Part shown: positions 1-62,453 of the stretch, piece after piece
Layout of the letters: each line of letters opens with the position of its first letter
Numbering within the stretch: position 1 is the stretch's first letter
Origin: Paraspadella gotoi
Lineage: Eukaryota; Chaetognatha
Assembly: GCA_051294375.1 (NCBI GenBank)
Contig: CM119263.1
Location: 1,913,740 to 1,977,739 of the forward strand
Length of the DNA stretch: 64,000 nucleotides
Reading direction: 5' to 3'
Translations under genes and position numbers: made by a program
Notes under the pieces: model-generated
What the model saw: the letters and a program-made list of their open reading frames with translations, nothing else
The model's database searches: none
What the model was told of the DNA's origin: nothing

Positions 1-599
1 TCTCTACCGCCATTTTCGTTCAACCGTGAGGCTGATGACTTCCTGACCCGAATCGACGCCAAAGCCTCACCTTTTCCCCGACTTTTTTTCGGCCTTTGGT
101 TTTTTCTGCTTACCTCACCCTTTTCGTAACCCTCTCTCATAAAATCTCGACTTACTTTTTAAAAATCCTAAAAATCCTAAACAATAGTAATTGTATTAGA
201 ATTAATTAAACTGACCTAAAGTAGTATTATACAGTTTGTACATAAAAATAAATTGGCTCATTAAAAATATTTTATAAGGACCAAAAATAAATCTCTAGTT
301 CTTCCGGCATAAAAAATATACGTACTTTATACATTCTGTAAAAACCAATTAATTTAATTATGAAAGTTGAAAAATTACTCGTTTCACTATCTTTATTTAT
401 TTATTTTTTATAGATTTAAAATAACTATTATTTATGATTTCATTTATTTGTTAAAGTATATTTTGGGTTAAATGTTTTCATATAATATTATATTATATTA
501 TAACAATTTCGTCGCCCTCACCCTTCCCCTCCTCCCTCCCCCTTCCCCCCTCTTATCCCCTTCCCCTCTTCCCTCCCCCAACCGTCCACCTTCCTCCAG

Positions 600-41887
<41,288 letters not shown>

Positions 41888-41920
41888 AGAAAGAAAAACA
41901 AAGGAAAACGAGAAAGTCAA

Positions 41921-41967
<47 letters not shown>

Positions 41968-42219
41968 TTTCTCCCTTTATTTTTCCCTCCACCGTCATTT
42001 TAGCACAAAAAATGAAATTGGATTATTTCAAAAAAAAAAAAAAAAAAAAAACATCCGGACACTTCGCGAAACGGATTGACATTTACAAAAAAATAATAAT
42101 AACAATAATAAACAATAATCATCGTTTTGTTATCGACATTGAAATCGCATCGCAGTGATGCAAGTTTATTTTTATAATAAAAACGAACAAAAGATGAAAA
42201 TAACTAGCGTCGCAATAAA
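41888..42219 (+). other. C2 gene 3' UTR with poly-A signal
   Basis: A (CT)n tract (41924-41962) and an A20 run are followed by AATAAA at 42214-42219, about 330 bases after the stop. Another ataataaaa is at about 42175. Confidence 0.5.
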
Positions 42220-42499
42220 AGCCTTCATATTTCTGGGGGAAAACAACAACAAAATAGAAAAAAAGGAAAGAAAATCAAAATTGATTTAAAAAAAAAACGA
42301 AATCGGAAATGAAGAGGCAAAGAAATTCGGGCGGATGCGCTTCTCCCTTCTCTACTCCCCACCCCTGCTTCCTTTTCCCCCCCCCTAGCGTCACTCCCCC
42401 CCCCCCGACCCCCGAAAACCCTAAAGAGAATTAAACCTTCCCTCTCTATAATTATGCATGGCACAAACAAAAAAAAAAATTATTATTTTTTGCGGCGGA

Positions 42500-44335
42500 A
42501 CGGAGTTGGCAGCTGTGACAATATGGACGAATTCTAGCCTATGTTTATTTCTATTTTTTTGTTTATTTTTAAAATTTTATAAATTGAAAAGAAATCTCTC
42601 CAAATTCATTAAAATTTGGCTGTTGCGATGACCTTGACAATGACCTTGACCTAGATATGCCATATTGACACAACTCGCCTCTTTTTCCCGGTTCTTTCGG
42701 CCTTTTTCGCTTCTGATCTGAAAGAAAAACGTTTTCTGGAGAAAAAAAAGTCGAGATCCAAACTTAAGGGGAAGATGAATTTTGGATGCTTAAGGGGACG
42801 ATGGATTTGGGATGCTTTTTTGCTACACATATTCACGAAATCTTTAAACGGCATATCTGACCAAATATAATAGTCAATCTTTGAATGCTTTATAATTGAT
42901 TTGCGGGTGGTTGGGCAAATTTATTAATATGTATGAAACTGTTTAGTGATGACTTAATTACATGTTTTGAGTTTCTGTATTTTATACTTTAAATTTAAAT
43001 TCAGGCAATATTAAAAAATATTATATTAATAAAAGTTAAACAAAACATGTAATCTTTAATGATATGAATAAAAAAATTTGCCCTACCAATCAAGCATATC
43101 AGTCTATGGGAGAATCTTATCGAAGTAGTCCATCGTAATATCATTATTTACTATTGCATAATGAACATATTGATTTAGTAATATTTTCAAATAATTCTAC
43201 GTGTTTTAATATCAAACTTTAATATTTTCAGATACTGATCGAGATTATTAATGCATTGTTAATTTATTGCCTAAGAATATTTGAATTATAATACTTTTTT
43301 TTTGCACATATTTTGATAAAAACACAGACATATCATGTTTCAATACTTTGATTTTATGTTACATTAATTGGACCAATGTAATTATATTCTGACGATTATA
43401 GGATAAAGTAATATTTTTCTCGATTACTTAATGGGGTGGTCACCAGGGCACTTTTGTGGACTTGAACAAAAATAATGGTATCAATATTATTGTATAGTGC
43501 TCGTACAATTGTTCCCTTCCATAATTATATTTATTTTAAAAATAAAGCTTGGCAAATTATGCTTTTTGTTAGTAGACCTTTCTTTAGTTCGAGGCATTAT
43601 TCAAATGAAGAAAATTAACTTGGTAACTGTGCCCAATTGACCAGCGTGTTACTTAATCAAAAATGCCTCATTACTTATTAGAGCAAATTATAAATCGCTA
43701 TTACTGATTTGAGAGTATTTTCAAAATAATTAAATGTTGATAAATTATGGAGGATAGCAGATTTTAAAAAAAATTTGCCCTTATACGTACATATCGAGAA
43801 AAGATAAATTATTTTTGCATGTAATGATGTTAAAAAGCATTTCTAAATACACCAGTAGAGAGTCTTAAATTTTTTTTTAAACCTGGAATACGAATAAAGA
43901 AGTTTTCAAAAAAATTTCTCTTCCAAAAAATCAAGACTTCCAATAAAAAAACACATTTTTAAAAAAATTTAATCAATTAAAAAAAAATATTCGTACTTTA
44001 ATTATCAAATTATAACTTTGATGCTTATTTCATGAGACGGCGTAGAAAGGATACAAGAATGTATGTGCTGCAAAAATGTATCAAAAACCGATGGGTGTAT
44101 TTTCTTTATCAAAATTCTTTTTTTATAACTACGCTCAGACTTTTTAAATGACATATCACGGTTTCATTAACTTTTTTGTATTTTTTGTAACCGAAAGTAT
44201 TAGAGGCAAAAAAAAAAAAAATGGACGCGCTGCTAATTTGTGAGAAAGCGTTTTTCTTCGAAATCCCTTTTTGCTCTATTTTCCTTGGCGTCAAATCCCA
44301 GAGCGCCGCATAGCGGGTAAAATCCACGTCAAAAA
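42500..44335. other. AT-rich intergenic DNA, nothing recognised
   Basis: No exon, repeat array or element is seen apart from short A/T runs. A (TC)n block follows at 44340-44396. Confidence 0.5.
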
Positions 44336-44689
44336 TACGTTCTCTCTCTCTCTCTCTCTCTTCCTCTCTCTTCTCTCTCCTCTCTCTCTCTCTTCTCAAT
44401 TCCTGCATCTGCCATAATCCTCGCTATCACCCTCCACAGTTGTTTTTGTTATTTGGAGCATTAACTTACCTTTACAAGTTATCTATTTATGGGAATGCCT
44501 CTATTAGTTTCCCTTCGAAATACCGTTTTTTCCCTCGTTCGAACGATTTTAAAAGAAACAATAGCGAAAAATAAGAAATAAACCTGATGTATGAAAAAAA
44601 ATTGCAAGTTATTTACAAATCTTTACATTAACAGTTAGAAGCTGCGTTTGACAGCTAGAATTGATTGAATTTAGAAGTAACAATCGTTG

Positions 44690-44957
44690 TTGCTACAACA
44701 ACAACAACAACCACAACAACAACAACAACAAAAACCGGAAAATTAAATAAAGCCAAGAAGATAATTCTCGGAAAAGAATCTTTTACTCGGAAAAGATGTT
44801 TGGTTGATGAAAATATGAAATTGAGTGAGAAAATCGACTTCCACCTACGGAAATGGAATAACCCCCGCCCCGATTCTCAGATCTCCCCCCTCGCTTCCTT
44901 TCTTTCCTTTTGACCTCGAGAGATCGAAAATCAATTATTAACGAGGAAGGAAACTCG

Positions 44958-44995
<38 letters not shown>

Positions 44996-45044
44996 CCACT
45001 CTATAACTCCAGAACACGTTCACGCACTGTAAGAAAAAGAAATT

Positions 45045-45091
<47 letters not shown>

Positions 45092-45456
45092 GCCGGGAAT
45101 CTTTCCACTAAAATCTTCTCTCTCTTATCTTTCCATTTCGCCTCTTTCTTTTTTTTACTCTTTTTCTGCTTTTTTTCTGCTTTTACATTATCTTCGCTCA
45201 AGCTCATCTTTACTTTATCCCCGACTACGTACTTTTGAGATCTTCTGCTCCGTGTTCCCTGTGGTCAGTGGGTCAGGCAGTTGTTCTGACCTTTATTTGC
45301 TCCGGCTGTCGAGAGGACCGGTCGGTCAGTCGCCTCTCTCTCTCCATCCCAGTCTTCGTCTTCATTTGCAAGCGCAACCCATAAACTCGCTCCTCTGCCC
45401 TCATATTCCTCCGCCTGCACAACTCGAGGGAAAGTCTGGGGAATTTTCTCTTTCTT

Positions 45457-45480
<24 letters not shown>
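44690..45480. other. Intergenic stretch with small repeats and one unexplained open segment
   Basis: (CAA)n at 44694-44732; (TC)n at 44960-44992; (GA)n at 45050-45087 and 45460-45487. At about 45268-45440 the minus strand has a protein-like open segment (VVQAEEYEGRGASLWVALAN, then EDEDWDGE), followed by AATAAAGG on the same strand. It could be a terminal exon or LTR remnant; there is no family match. Confidence 0.35.
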
Positions 45481-45487
<7 letters not shown>

Positions 45488-45963
45488 TAATGGAAGATGA
45501 TAAGGATATTCGGCACTTTGTTGCTTGATGAGAATAAAGAGAAAAAAGAAGGAAAAGAAAAAAAAAGGAAAAAAAATAAGAAGGAGAATTTGAAAAAAAA
45601 TCAAATCAGTGGGAAAATAAATGAGCCTTTTCCCAATAATGCCCCATTTCATCCTAAATTCAGAATTTTTTTAGTTAAAGATAAGTTAGGAAGTTAGGGT
45701 GTCGCCTTTATTACTAGTTCCTGTAATAACTGACGATTATTTTTAGCCTAATATATTAATGGAGGATTAAGTATTCACTACAGTTATATTAAATAAGGTA
45801 AAACGAAAAGAAATAAAACGGGAGAAGGTACAATTTGTTAACCGTGAGTGAGAGAGATTGAGGGAGAGTTTCCAACAAAGGGCTGAGTAAAGGACAGTGG
45901 CCAGATGAGAGGACAGGTGATGGTAAGAACAGAGAAGAAGATAATTTTGAAATGGTGAAAAGT

Positions 45964-46011
<48 letters not shown>

Positions 46012-46044
46012 ATTACACTTTAGCACTTTAATAATCTGACAAGG

Positions 46045-46195
46045 GTTATGAATTAGGTCAGGGATTAGGTTAAAGATTAGGGTTAGAAATTAGGCTACAA
46101 GTTTAAAACTATGTTTGGGTTAAATATTAAGGTTAAAATCAAATTCATGGATAAAGAAACAAAAAGGGGTTCCCTCGGAAAAGAGAGCCAAATAA
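46045..46195 (+). repeat. Dispersed repeat with degenerate TTAGG-like start, second copy
   Basis: aggtcagggattaggttaaa, gattagggttagaaatt, then aaaatcaaattcatgg and cctcggaaaagagagcc. Same block order as 35180-35345 and 51120-51235. Confidence 0.6.
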
Positions 46196-47168
46196 TGAAT
46201 GGGAAAAAAACAGGAACGATAATTCAAATGTGTTGCGCCACAAAAACTTTCTTTTCACGTATATTTTTTATGACACGGAGTGCATTGGAATCTTGTCTTT
46301 TATTCTTTAATGTCTTAATATTTCCTGAATGCGGCGCTAGCAGTCACTTAGATTTGAGTTTTTTCATATCTTAACAAATGAGCAATCAACTATATGCATT
46401 TTGAACATAAGTGTGACTGACCGACGGACCGACCGACAGACCGACTGAAAAGTGACTCATAAAGTTGCTCCGCGAGTACTCGCGGCTCAACTAAAAATAA
46501 AATTATCCTTTTGAGGCGACGTGTAAGGTCCTTTAACGAAGCGAAGATAATCAGATGGGCGGGATAGGGACAGACGGACAAGATAGTAAGACCGAATGAA
46601 AGTGAAATAGATGGATTGTAAAAAATAGACAGAACGGAAAAAATGCGTTTTAAAGAAAAAAAAAACATTTTTCGTATAATTTTCTAGGTTGGATTTTTCA
46701 GTCTATCCTCGTTGGCGATAAAAATTTACGGGCTGAACTATACGAGCACGAAAAATAACATCGCATACATGAAAGTTGCTGTCTGAAAGGGTTTTTTTTA
46801 TTCTTTCTCTTTTGACGGTTTTCTGAAAAAATATGAAAAAAAAAATTTCGAATGAAAAGAAGAATAGTTTTATTATTAATTATTTTTGGGTTGCAATTAA
46901 ATGAATGTTGAAGCTCATGCGATCGTGAATGATACGATAAATGAATAAATAATTTGATCGAAAGCTTTTAAGGAAGAACTATTAAAATATGTATGAGTAG
47001 TTATACTAATCAGTTCACGATTAATACCTTATAGTACGGTATTTAAAATATTGTTGCCTATAGCATATAATGACATTTGTACGTAACTGTAAACTAGTGA
47101 GGGAGTATGATCATAGAAATCTATATACTTTAATCCAAAGAGATTTTAAAAAGAGAAAAAGTGATTCC

Positions 47169-55285
<8,117 letters not shown>

Positions 55286-55374
55286 CTGGAGCAAGATGGC
55301 CGCCGTTGAGAGGAGCGGGGGAAGAAGAGAAAAGAAGATCTTATTTATCACCGCAATTGGAGCTTGCAGGGTCC

Positions 55375-55445
55375 GGCGAGGTTATTATCTCGTACACAAG
55401 TGTGACGGAGGCCTTAAACCACCATAGCCAGTCCAAAGTCAGGGG
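55375..55445 (-). repeat. Dispersed repeat fragment, family 'TTGGACAGGCTTT'
   Basis: On the minus strand, cctgactttggactggctat and ggtggtttaaggc resemble the blocks at 1045 and 15630. It lies just upstream of the first recognised olfactomedin exon. Confidence 0.4.
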
Positions 55446-55744
55446 CAAGATAGCTTATTTATTCAATGAATGTTTAATTTTATATTTATTGTACCGATTG
55501 ACCAATAATCCCTCGCAGTCCCTCGTAGGACGAATGCCTGTCAACTCAAGTCAATCATCACTCGAGCAAATTTAATGCATTGAAGGAAGCTTCTCCAATT
55601 TTTTTCCTTTTAATGAGATAATAAATGAAACAATTTTCTTTTTTTAATTATATTTTTGGCACAAAAAAAATTGATTTGATATCGAAACAATTTTTTTTCT
55701 TTGGCATCTAGATTTCTCTCCTGATGGAAAGTTGACAAGTCTTT

Positions 55745-56112
55745 GTTGTTGACGTCATTGTGAGACGTCATTTTACGTCATCGTTAGACGTGTCAGCGAA
55801 TGAGGGTCGATGTCATAAAGTGAGGGTTGATGTCAGCGAGGGAGGGATGATGTCATAAAGTGGGGGTTCATGGCATCGAATGCAGGATTGACATAAAGTG
55901 AGGGCTGATGTCATTGATTGGTGGATGATGTCATTAAGTAAGGGTAGATGTCATGGAGTGAGGGTTGGTGTCATAGAGTGAGGCTCGATGTCATAAAGTG
56001 AAGTTAGATGTCATCGAATAAGGGTTGACGAATAACGGTTGACGTTATCGAATAAAAGTTGACATCATCCAGTGAGAGTCGATGTCATCCAGTGAGAGTC
56101 AACGTCACCGCA
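55745..56112 (+). repeat. 20-21 bp minisatellite (about 17 copies)
   Basis: Variants of gatgtcataaagtgagggtt, with tgtcatcgaa and tgtcatccag alternatives. All contain a CGTCA/TGTCA core. Non-coding. Confidence 0.85.
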
Positions 56113-56639
56113 TATTCGATTCACGTTTCACGAAGATAAGATTCGAAATGAGTTTCTTTTTTTTCTTTTTTTCTTTTTTTTCTTTTTTCATCGAACAAAA
56201 GATTTTGATTCGACTGAAGAAGAAAAGAAGATTTGAGTGACGAAGCGAATGAAGATCGAATTCAGTCACGTGATCGGGTCACGTGATCGAGGCTTTGATT
56301 GTGGATGGCGTGGGATCGGTTTTGTGGGTGAGTTCGTGGGCAGGAGAGGTGGGCGGATGATTGATTCTTGTGGGTAGAGAGGTAGTTTGTATCAACGATA
56401 ATCCATAATGGGTTTCTGCTATTGTTATTGTTTGTAGTAAATCACAAAAGTTAGTGTCTGTTTTTTTTTAATTCATGAGATGTTTATATCTTTTTTTTTC
56501 TTCCGTATTACACTATATTACCTTATTTCATTATTATATTGCTATATATTACTTAAAAGTCATTTTTTCATCTTATCGGATTCCGAATCCCGCCCTCGGA
56601 AATCTCACTTCGCTGAATCGCAAAACTCCTTCATCAACG

Positions 56640-56791
56640 AGGGAAGAGAGAGGCAGAGGCGACGGAATAGAGAGGAGAGCAGAGAGAGAAAGAGGAGAGC
56701 AGGAGAGACGAGAGGGAGAGAGGGGGAGGAGAGAGAGAGAGAAAGAGAGAGCATAATGATGAGAGAATGAGACAGAGAGAGAGAGAGAAGA

Positions 56792-56829
<38 letters not shown>

Positions 56830-56830
56830 T
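56640..56830 (+). repeat. Interrupted (GA)n block
   Basis: GAGA with AGGA/CAGA interruptions. No gene is seen between 56112 and 58200 apart from a weak 64-base minus-strand candidate exon at about 57222-57285. Confidence 0.85.
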
Positions 56831-57507
56831 TTCAAGACGTCCAAGATTACTTAGGTTCGTTGACCTCGAAAATTGGGAACACAATGAAATGAATCCATTT
56901 ATTGAATGGAATTAATTGTACAATGTGGCATTCTTATTTATATGGAGAAAGAAAAAAATATATATATTATTATTTCACAATCCATCACATTCAATGTGAT
57001 GGGGTGTGATGCCCAACACTTTTTTTTTCACGAATCGATTTCGTGAATATTTTCCTCGACGTCTCGTCCCTCGTGAAACGTTGCCCTCGATTCTCACGTG
57101 AATTCTCTGATTCTATTTTTTCTTCGTCTCACAAGTTTTCACGTCATGCCGGGTGAGTTCTCTCTCACAACATTTTTTCTTGTTTTTCACTGACGTGAAA
57201 TGTTTGTTTTTATTTGGTCCTCACCTCATATTTTATCACCCTACTCGACCACGAGGCATCGGAGGACGAGTTAAAATTGAGCCTGGATGAGAATCAAGCA
57301 GCGAAAAAAAAACTCTTATTTCATTTTATTTTTATCACAAAAAAAAATAAAGAAAAACGAAACTAAGTATTTTCGCTTTCTTTCCAGCCAAACATCCCCC
57401 CGCCCCCCCCCTCTTGAGTGACACGCCCCTCGAAAAAAAATAAAATATAGGAGAGGTTTACCCTTCATTTCCCCCTTTACGATTATGCAAATGGTTTTTC
57501 TTAGTTT

Positions 57508-57515
<8 letters not shown>

Positions 57516-57566
<51 letters not shown>

Positions 57567-57645
57567 ATCTCTCTCTTCCCTCTTCTCTCTCTCTCTCTCT
57601 CTCTTCTCCCTTCTCTCTCTCTCTCCTCTCTCTCTCCCGCACTTC
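57516..57645 (+). repeat. Interrupted (CT)n block
   Basis: CTCTCT with CTTCTC interruptions, followed by GTTGTC-rich sequence. Confidence 0.9.
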
Positions 57646-58431
57646 TGCATCAGGCGACAAGTTTTTCGCGTTCAAACGCGTTTTTCGTTTCGCGCAAAGA
57701 TTTTCTTGTTGTCGTTGTTATTGTCGTCGTTGTTATTGTTGTGAAACTTGTTGTCGCTCTTGTCTCCTTTATCGTCTTAATTGTCAGAAACCTCTATTAT
57801 ATGCTCATACATACTCGTTATAAGCAGTCCTCATTAGAATTCGTTACGGTTGATTCAGAGGAAACGATTTGAATAAAAGAATATTCAATGTATTGTATAA
57901 AGAGTAGATAATTTAACTAATATGTCTTATGTCAGTCATAATCAAAGTTATAAGTATAAGAAGAGAAATTAAAAAATACAAATAATCCTTTAGATAAAAT
58001 GAATAAACCCAGGTATAACGTACTTAAACTGTTTTAAAAATTTAAAACTTCAAATAAAGAAACAATTTAATAAAGCTTTATTAAATATAAAGTTTACATA
58101 ATCAGTCAATTGATTTAACAAAGAAGAGGGTTTAAAAAAAAATTACTTAAGCGATCCAGATTCGTCTCATCCTTGCATTCTGTAAAAAGAAGCTTCATAC
58201 GACTGTTCGGGATGTCATCACCGTCATAGTCAAATGGAGCATAGCTTCATCTCTGAACCCACAGATAAAAAAATATATATACCAGACCCACGTGGCACAC
58301 TAAGTGTGGGGGATATCCACATACCACACCGACATAGGAGCATGAAGAACACCTCGCCTCTTGGTTTCTCGTTTAACTTAAACTTCCCCCCGTCATTTTT
58401 ACCAAATGTTAGATTTTTAATTATCGTTGAC

Positions 58432-58434
58432 GCG

Positions 58435-58484
<50 letters not shown>

Positions 58485-58525
58485 TTCCGCTGCCGCTGCC
58501 GCTTCCGCCGCCGCTTCTGCTCCCG
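58432..58525 (+). repeat. (GCC)n trinucleotide tract
   Basis: About 17 pure GCC units, then GCTGCCGCTTCC variants, in an otherwise AT-rich region. Both strands have open poly-Ala frames (58234-58620 plus; 58550-58230 minus). CG-rich trinucleotides often sit in 5' UTRs or first exons, so a nearby promoter is possible; no splice structure was found. Confidence 0.85.
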
Positions 58526-59966
58526 TCCGCCGCCAACCGTCAATCTTCATCTCGTCGAGAAAAGAGACGCAATTATTGTTTTTTCCTCGATTCTATAAGC
58601 GAATCGAGTCTGGAGAATGAAATACGGACCGACAAGCGGACCGACAAACAGACCGACAAACAGACCGACAAGCAAACAAACAGGAAGACCGACCGAGCCG
58701 ACGCCCGACAGTCGAAGAAAACAATATTTTTCCTTCATTAATAATTTTTTTTTTTTCATTTCGCTCCGCTGCCTCTTAACCGGAAGAAATGATTCGCAGG
58801 CAGACTAGTGGCGACGACTTGCGCTGGATTAGAATACGAAATTAAATTGGAGAGAAAAGAAAACAAATGAACACTGGGAGGGGATTCGAGAAACGTGGGA
58901 ATATTAATGTATCGCTCTTCTCTCTCTTTTTCTCCCGTCTTGATTCCACGTAGTAATACTATTTTTTTATAATTATTTTAAACAACAAGATTAATCAATT
59001 TGCTAATTTTCTGCACGAAAGTGTACTAAGCAATTAACAAATTTTTTTTTACGACGTCTTCCAGTGGCTAATAGATTATTAAATAAATAAATAAATAAAT
59101 AAATAATAAATAAAAGTACTTCTTTTGTGGCAAAGGCAGGACCCGTTTCACTCTACTCGTCCCGGGTACAAAAGCAAAAAAAAAGGATTTAAAAAGAAAA
59201 AAAAAAGAAAAGAATGCGCGAGAATTTGCGCAGGCGGAACTAATTGGGGAAAATTGAGTGATCAATCACGCGGACCGGAAATCACAGCGTGAAACAAAGA
59301 GAAGGGAAGGCATCACGGAACAAAGGAAAGTGTGAAAGGGAAAAAGTGATTGACGGAGAAGAAGGGGCAGGTCGCCGCAGGTAGAAAACTGACGGGGTTC
59401 ATTACAAATGAGATTGAGTTCTTCAATCTCATTTACATATTGTAGCAGTTTAGATAATTTTTTTCATATCCTTTGATACGGTTTTCATAGTAGTCTTATT
59501 TTACGATTTTAGCAATACTTTTTCAGGCTTCGGATTTAGAAGTAAAGGAAAAGTCATAAGTTGAAGGTTATAAACTTGAAATAAAAAAATTTATGAAAGC
59601 AGAACATTATAATTAAAAGCAGACCAAAAAAATGAGCTTGAGACTCACGCAATTGTAGCGGACGTGAAAAACGATAATCATCGGTCGTGAAACAATGAAA
59701 CAATGAAACAATGAAACGAATGAAACGAATGAAAAATGAATAAAAAATCGATGAAAACAGAAGCGAAAGGTTAAAAAAAAAACCAAAAAAAAACAAAAAC
59801 AATTCGTCGGAAACCATAACCGTTTTGTTTATATTTTGTTTTTGTTTTTTTTTACTTTTTCTTTCTTTCTTTCTTTCTTTTCTGCTTCATTTTTTTGGGG
59901 AACCCAATCCTATCGTTTCGACTGCGTGATTTTTATCTTCGCTTTTATTGACGCGATACTGATCAG

Positions 59967-59967
<1 letters not shown>

Positions 59968-60022
<55 letters not shown>
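59968..60022 (+). repeat. (GA)n array
   Basis: A pure GA tract followed by a 150-bp C/T-rich stretch. The interval 58700-60480 holds no recognised gene; (AATA)n is at 59080-59115 and a 12-bp perfect hairpin at 59406-59434. Confidence 0.95.
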
Positions 60023-60024
<2 letters not shown>

Positions 60025-60497
60025 TATCTTTATCCCTTCTCTCTTTCCTCCATTTCTCCCCTCTTCCCCTTCCCTCCTCCCCCTCCAATGGAGGGCCTCC
60101 ATCTTTCCCCCATTCCTCCTCCCCTTCTCCTTCACCTCCACCTCCTCTTCATTTCGCATCCTTTAGGGAAAAACAAAACGAAATTATGCTCCGTTTTTAT
60201 TTTCGCTTCAAAATTGGATTAAAGCGGTTTTTTTTCGGCTCGACGCGCGCCAACTGTTCCGATCGAAAAACTGTCACCTCACCGCCATCCTTCCTCCTCA
60301 CGCCGGCCTTCCACACCCCTCTCTCTTCCTCTCTTCTCCCTCCCTTCTTCCATTGCGTAGAAAATTTGGGGTGTTGACGTGCCGGCATCAAATATCGAGT
60401 TCGCTGACAAACTTTGCTGCCCCAAAAAATAATAATATTCCCCCTGGGAAAGGGCCTATGCTAAGTCGCCTCACCGGCTTCGCCCGGGTCGAAAGCA

Positions 60498-60792
60498 TTG
60501 CAAAGCATCGCTACGGTGCAATGCCAAGCATCGCTACGGTGCAATGCCAAGCATCGTTATGGTGCAATGCCAAGCATCGTTACGGAGCAATGCCAAGCAT
60601 CGTTACAGAGCAATGCCAAGCATCGTTACGGTGCAATGCCAAGCATCGTTACGGAGCAATGCCAAGCATCGTTACGGTGCAATGCCAAGCATCGTTACGG
60701 TGCAATGGCAAGCATCGTTACGGTGCAATGCCAAGCATCGTTACGGTGCAATGCCAAGCATCGTTACGGTGCAATGCCAAGCATCGTTACGC
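60498..60792 (+). repeat. 23-bp minisatellite (about 12 copies)
   Basis: Units of gcatcgttacggtgcaatgc plus caa, with c/t and g/a variants. The 23-bp period cycles all three frames, so a 69-bp superperiod leaves three frames open (AKHRYGAMPSIVTVQCQAS). Not a gene. Confidence 0.93.
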
Positions 60793-61490
60793 CGCCCCCG
60801 ATGCCACGGTTGCCGCTGATTGGCACCTGATGGCAGCCGAATGTCGATTATTGCACATGGAAGTCCGACTTTGATGGAATCGAAATCCCGGGAAAATTTT
60901 TATGTCGCTCATTGCGATGGAGTTTTTGAGTTTGAACGACTTTTTTTCTCGACGGTTAACGGAAATTCGAGCTGAATTGAGTCAAAATTGTTTTAGAGAC
61001 ATTTTATGTGCTAAATAGACTAATTAGACTCATATCAATGAAGTATCATTTAAAACAAAGACCTTTTAATAAAGTCCAAAAAGTGATCAACGGCTTCTGT
61101 CTCTCGAAATACTTCATAAGTACCTACCATATAAAGTAAAAAACGCTACTTTTCGAGAACCTGATTTTACTGTCTGTCAATAAGTCAAATGCCAGTGTCA
61201 GAACGATCAAATAAATGTATTGTGAAGTGTTCAAAACCTTTAACAGTGTCAATTGATGATCAATAAATGACTAATTATTTCAATCTTCATTTCAATTAAT
61301 TACTTACTAATCTGGCAAGTGAGCAATGACCGTTTTCATGAAACCGCTATTTTGTTGAAATTAACCCCGCCGGCTCCGCGCTTCCTCTTCTAAAACGTCT
61401 ATCGCCAAATTCTAACTGCCTAGATACGCGTGTAAACAATGGTAACTAAGTACAAAACGCGTCACGTACAACGCTTAGCGACTATTCGGC

Positions 61491-61510
61491 ACACTCCCCC
61501 CGGTCGACCA
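61491..61510 (-). mobile_element. Possible LTR-element polypurine tract and LTR start
   Basis: On the minus strand, tggtcgaccggggggagtgt is followed by gccgaatagtcgct. A G-run polypurine tract directly before a TG is typical of the internal/3'-LTR boundary of Ty3- or BEL-like elements. A 10-bp inverted repeat (61480-61489 and 61517-61526) flanks it. Neither the LTR end nor a second LTR was found. Confidence 0.3.
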
Positions 61511-61559
61511 TAACGACCGAATAGTCACACACGCGGGAGCCAGCTCTTCGCCCGTCGGC

Positions 61560-62120
61560 AATGTAAAGCTTGCGATTGTCTGTTCATGACGACCAGGTGG
61601 ACAAATCCGCGTCTCCTCCCCCGTTTCCGGTCATTCCCCGTCCCCGATCTGAGTTCCGATCCCCTTGTTCGCTTCCCCTTGCGTCAGCGTCTCGCGTCTC
61701 CACGTCGTGCCCCATGTTGCAGGTAAGATGGCGTCGGCTCGCGTTGTCCTCGTCGCCTGCTACGCCTGTTTTTCGCCATTTCGATCAAGCGTCGCTTGGC
61801 TTCGTCACCTTGACGACGCCTCTGCACCATGTCGTGATGTCCCGTTTTCTTGGATCGGCACTCTGCGTCATCCCCCGTTCGATCCACATCGAAGCGTCTC
61901 GTCCTCTCGCGGCGGCGCCCGGCATCGTCTCCTCGACGACGCCTGGGACTTCCGCCGAGACTCTTTGTTCGTTGAAGGCCTTTCGGTGAGTATCGCCGAT
62001 TCGGGTCTTGTGGCATCCGGCATCATCACGCGTTGATCTTCGTCTCTCTTTCGGTCTTGACATCGTCTCTTTGCGCACTTCCGGTCGTCGACTTGGCTGG
62101 AACCATGTCTGTGTGCGTGT
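61560..62120. other. GC-rich segment with open frames on both strands, unassigned
   Basis: CG-rich, GTC-rich sequence with a plus-strand frame at 61570-61989 and minus-strand frames at 62204-61785 and 62016-61684. The Arg/Asp-rich and Ser/Pro-rich compositions mirror each other and look like composition effects. It may belong to the internal region of the putative mobile element between 61.5 and 63.7 kb. Confidence 0.4.
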
Positions 62121-62453
62121 GTGTGCATAACGAGTGCTTGTGTGCAGTTCGAAACCGACCATTATAAGTTCTTTACTCGGGCAATTCCTCCCCCCTTTTT
62201 GCACTCAAAAATTATTTTGTTTGTTTTTTCAGGTCACTGTTTAAAGTAAATTGAATTCGATTAATGACAAATGCATAGTAATTATAAATAAACAATGCAA
62301 TTTAATTCATTTTGATTCGCACCGTACCGAACGTTTCGGCCTCGTCACGCTCAACGTGGCCCTCGTCAATTAATAATAACAATAACATGAACGACACGTT
62401 TCTTTTAACAGAGTTTTTTATCACGTAAATTGGTTTAATGTTCGTTTGAATCT

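Noticed and set aside
1-95. Open, protein-like start of the window (READDFLTRIDAKAS)
   Set aside because: It could be an exon edge, but no GT donor follows in a usable position and the left boundary is cut off.
57222-57285. Minus-strand 64-base segment between CTCATCCAG and GTGAGG (NFNSSSDASW)
   Set aside because: It has plausible splice signals, but the segment is too short, has no olfactomedin-like sequence and its phase cannot be checked.
60353-60874. 173-codon plus-strand frame over the 23-bp repeat
   Set aside because: Open only because the 23-bp unit cycles three stop-free frames.
61570-62204. Plus- and minus-strand frames in the GC-rich segment
   Set aside because: Mutually overlapping, Arg/Ser-biased and without recognisable motifs; described as an unassigned region instead.
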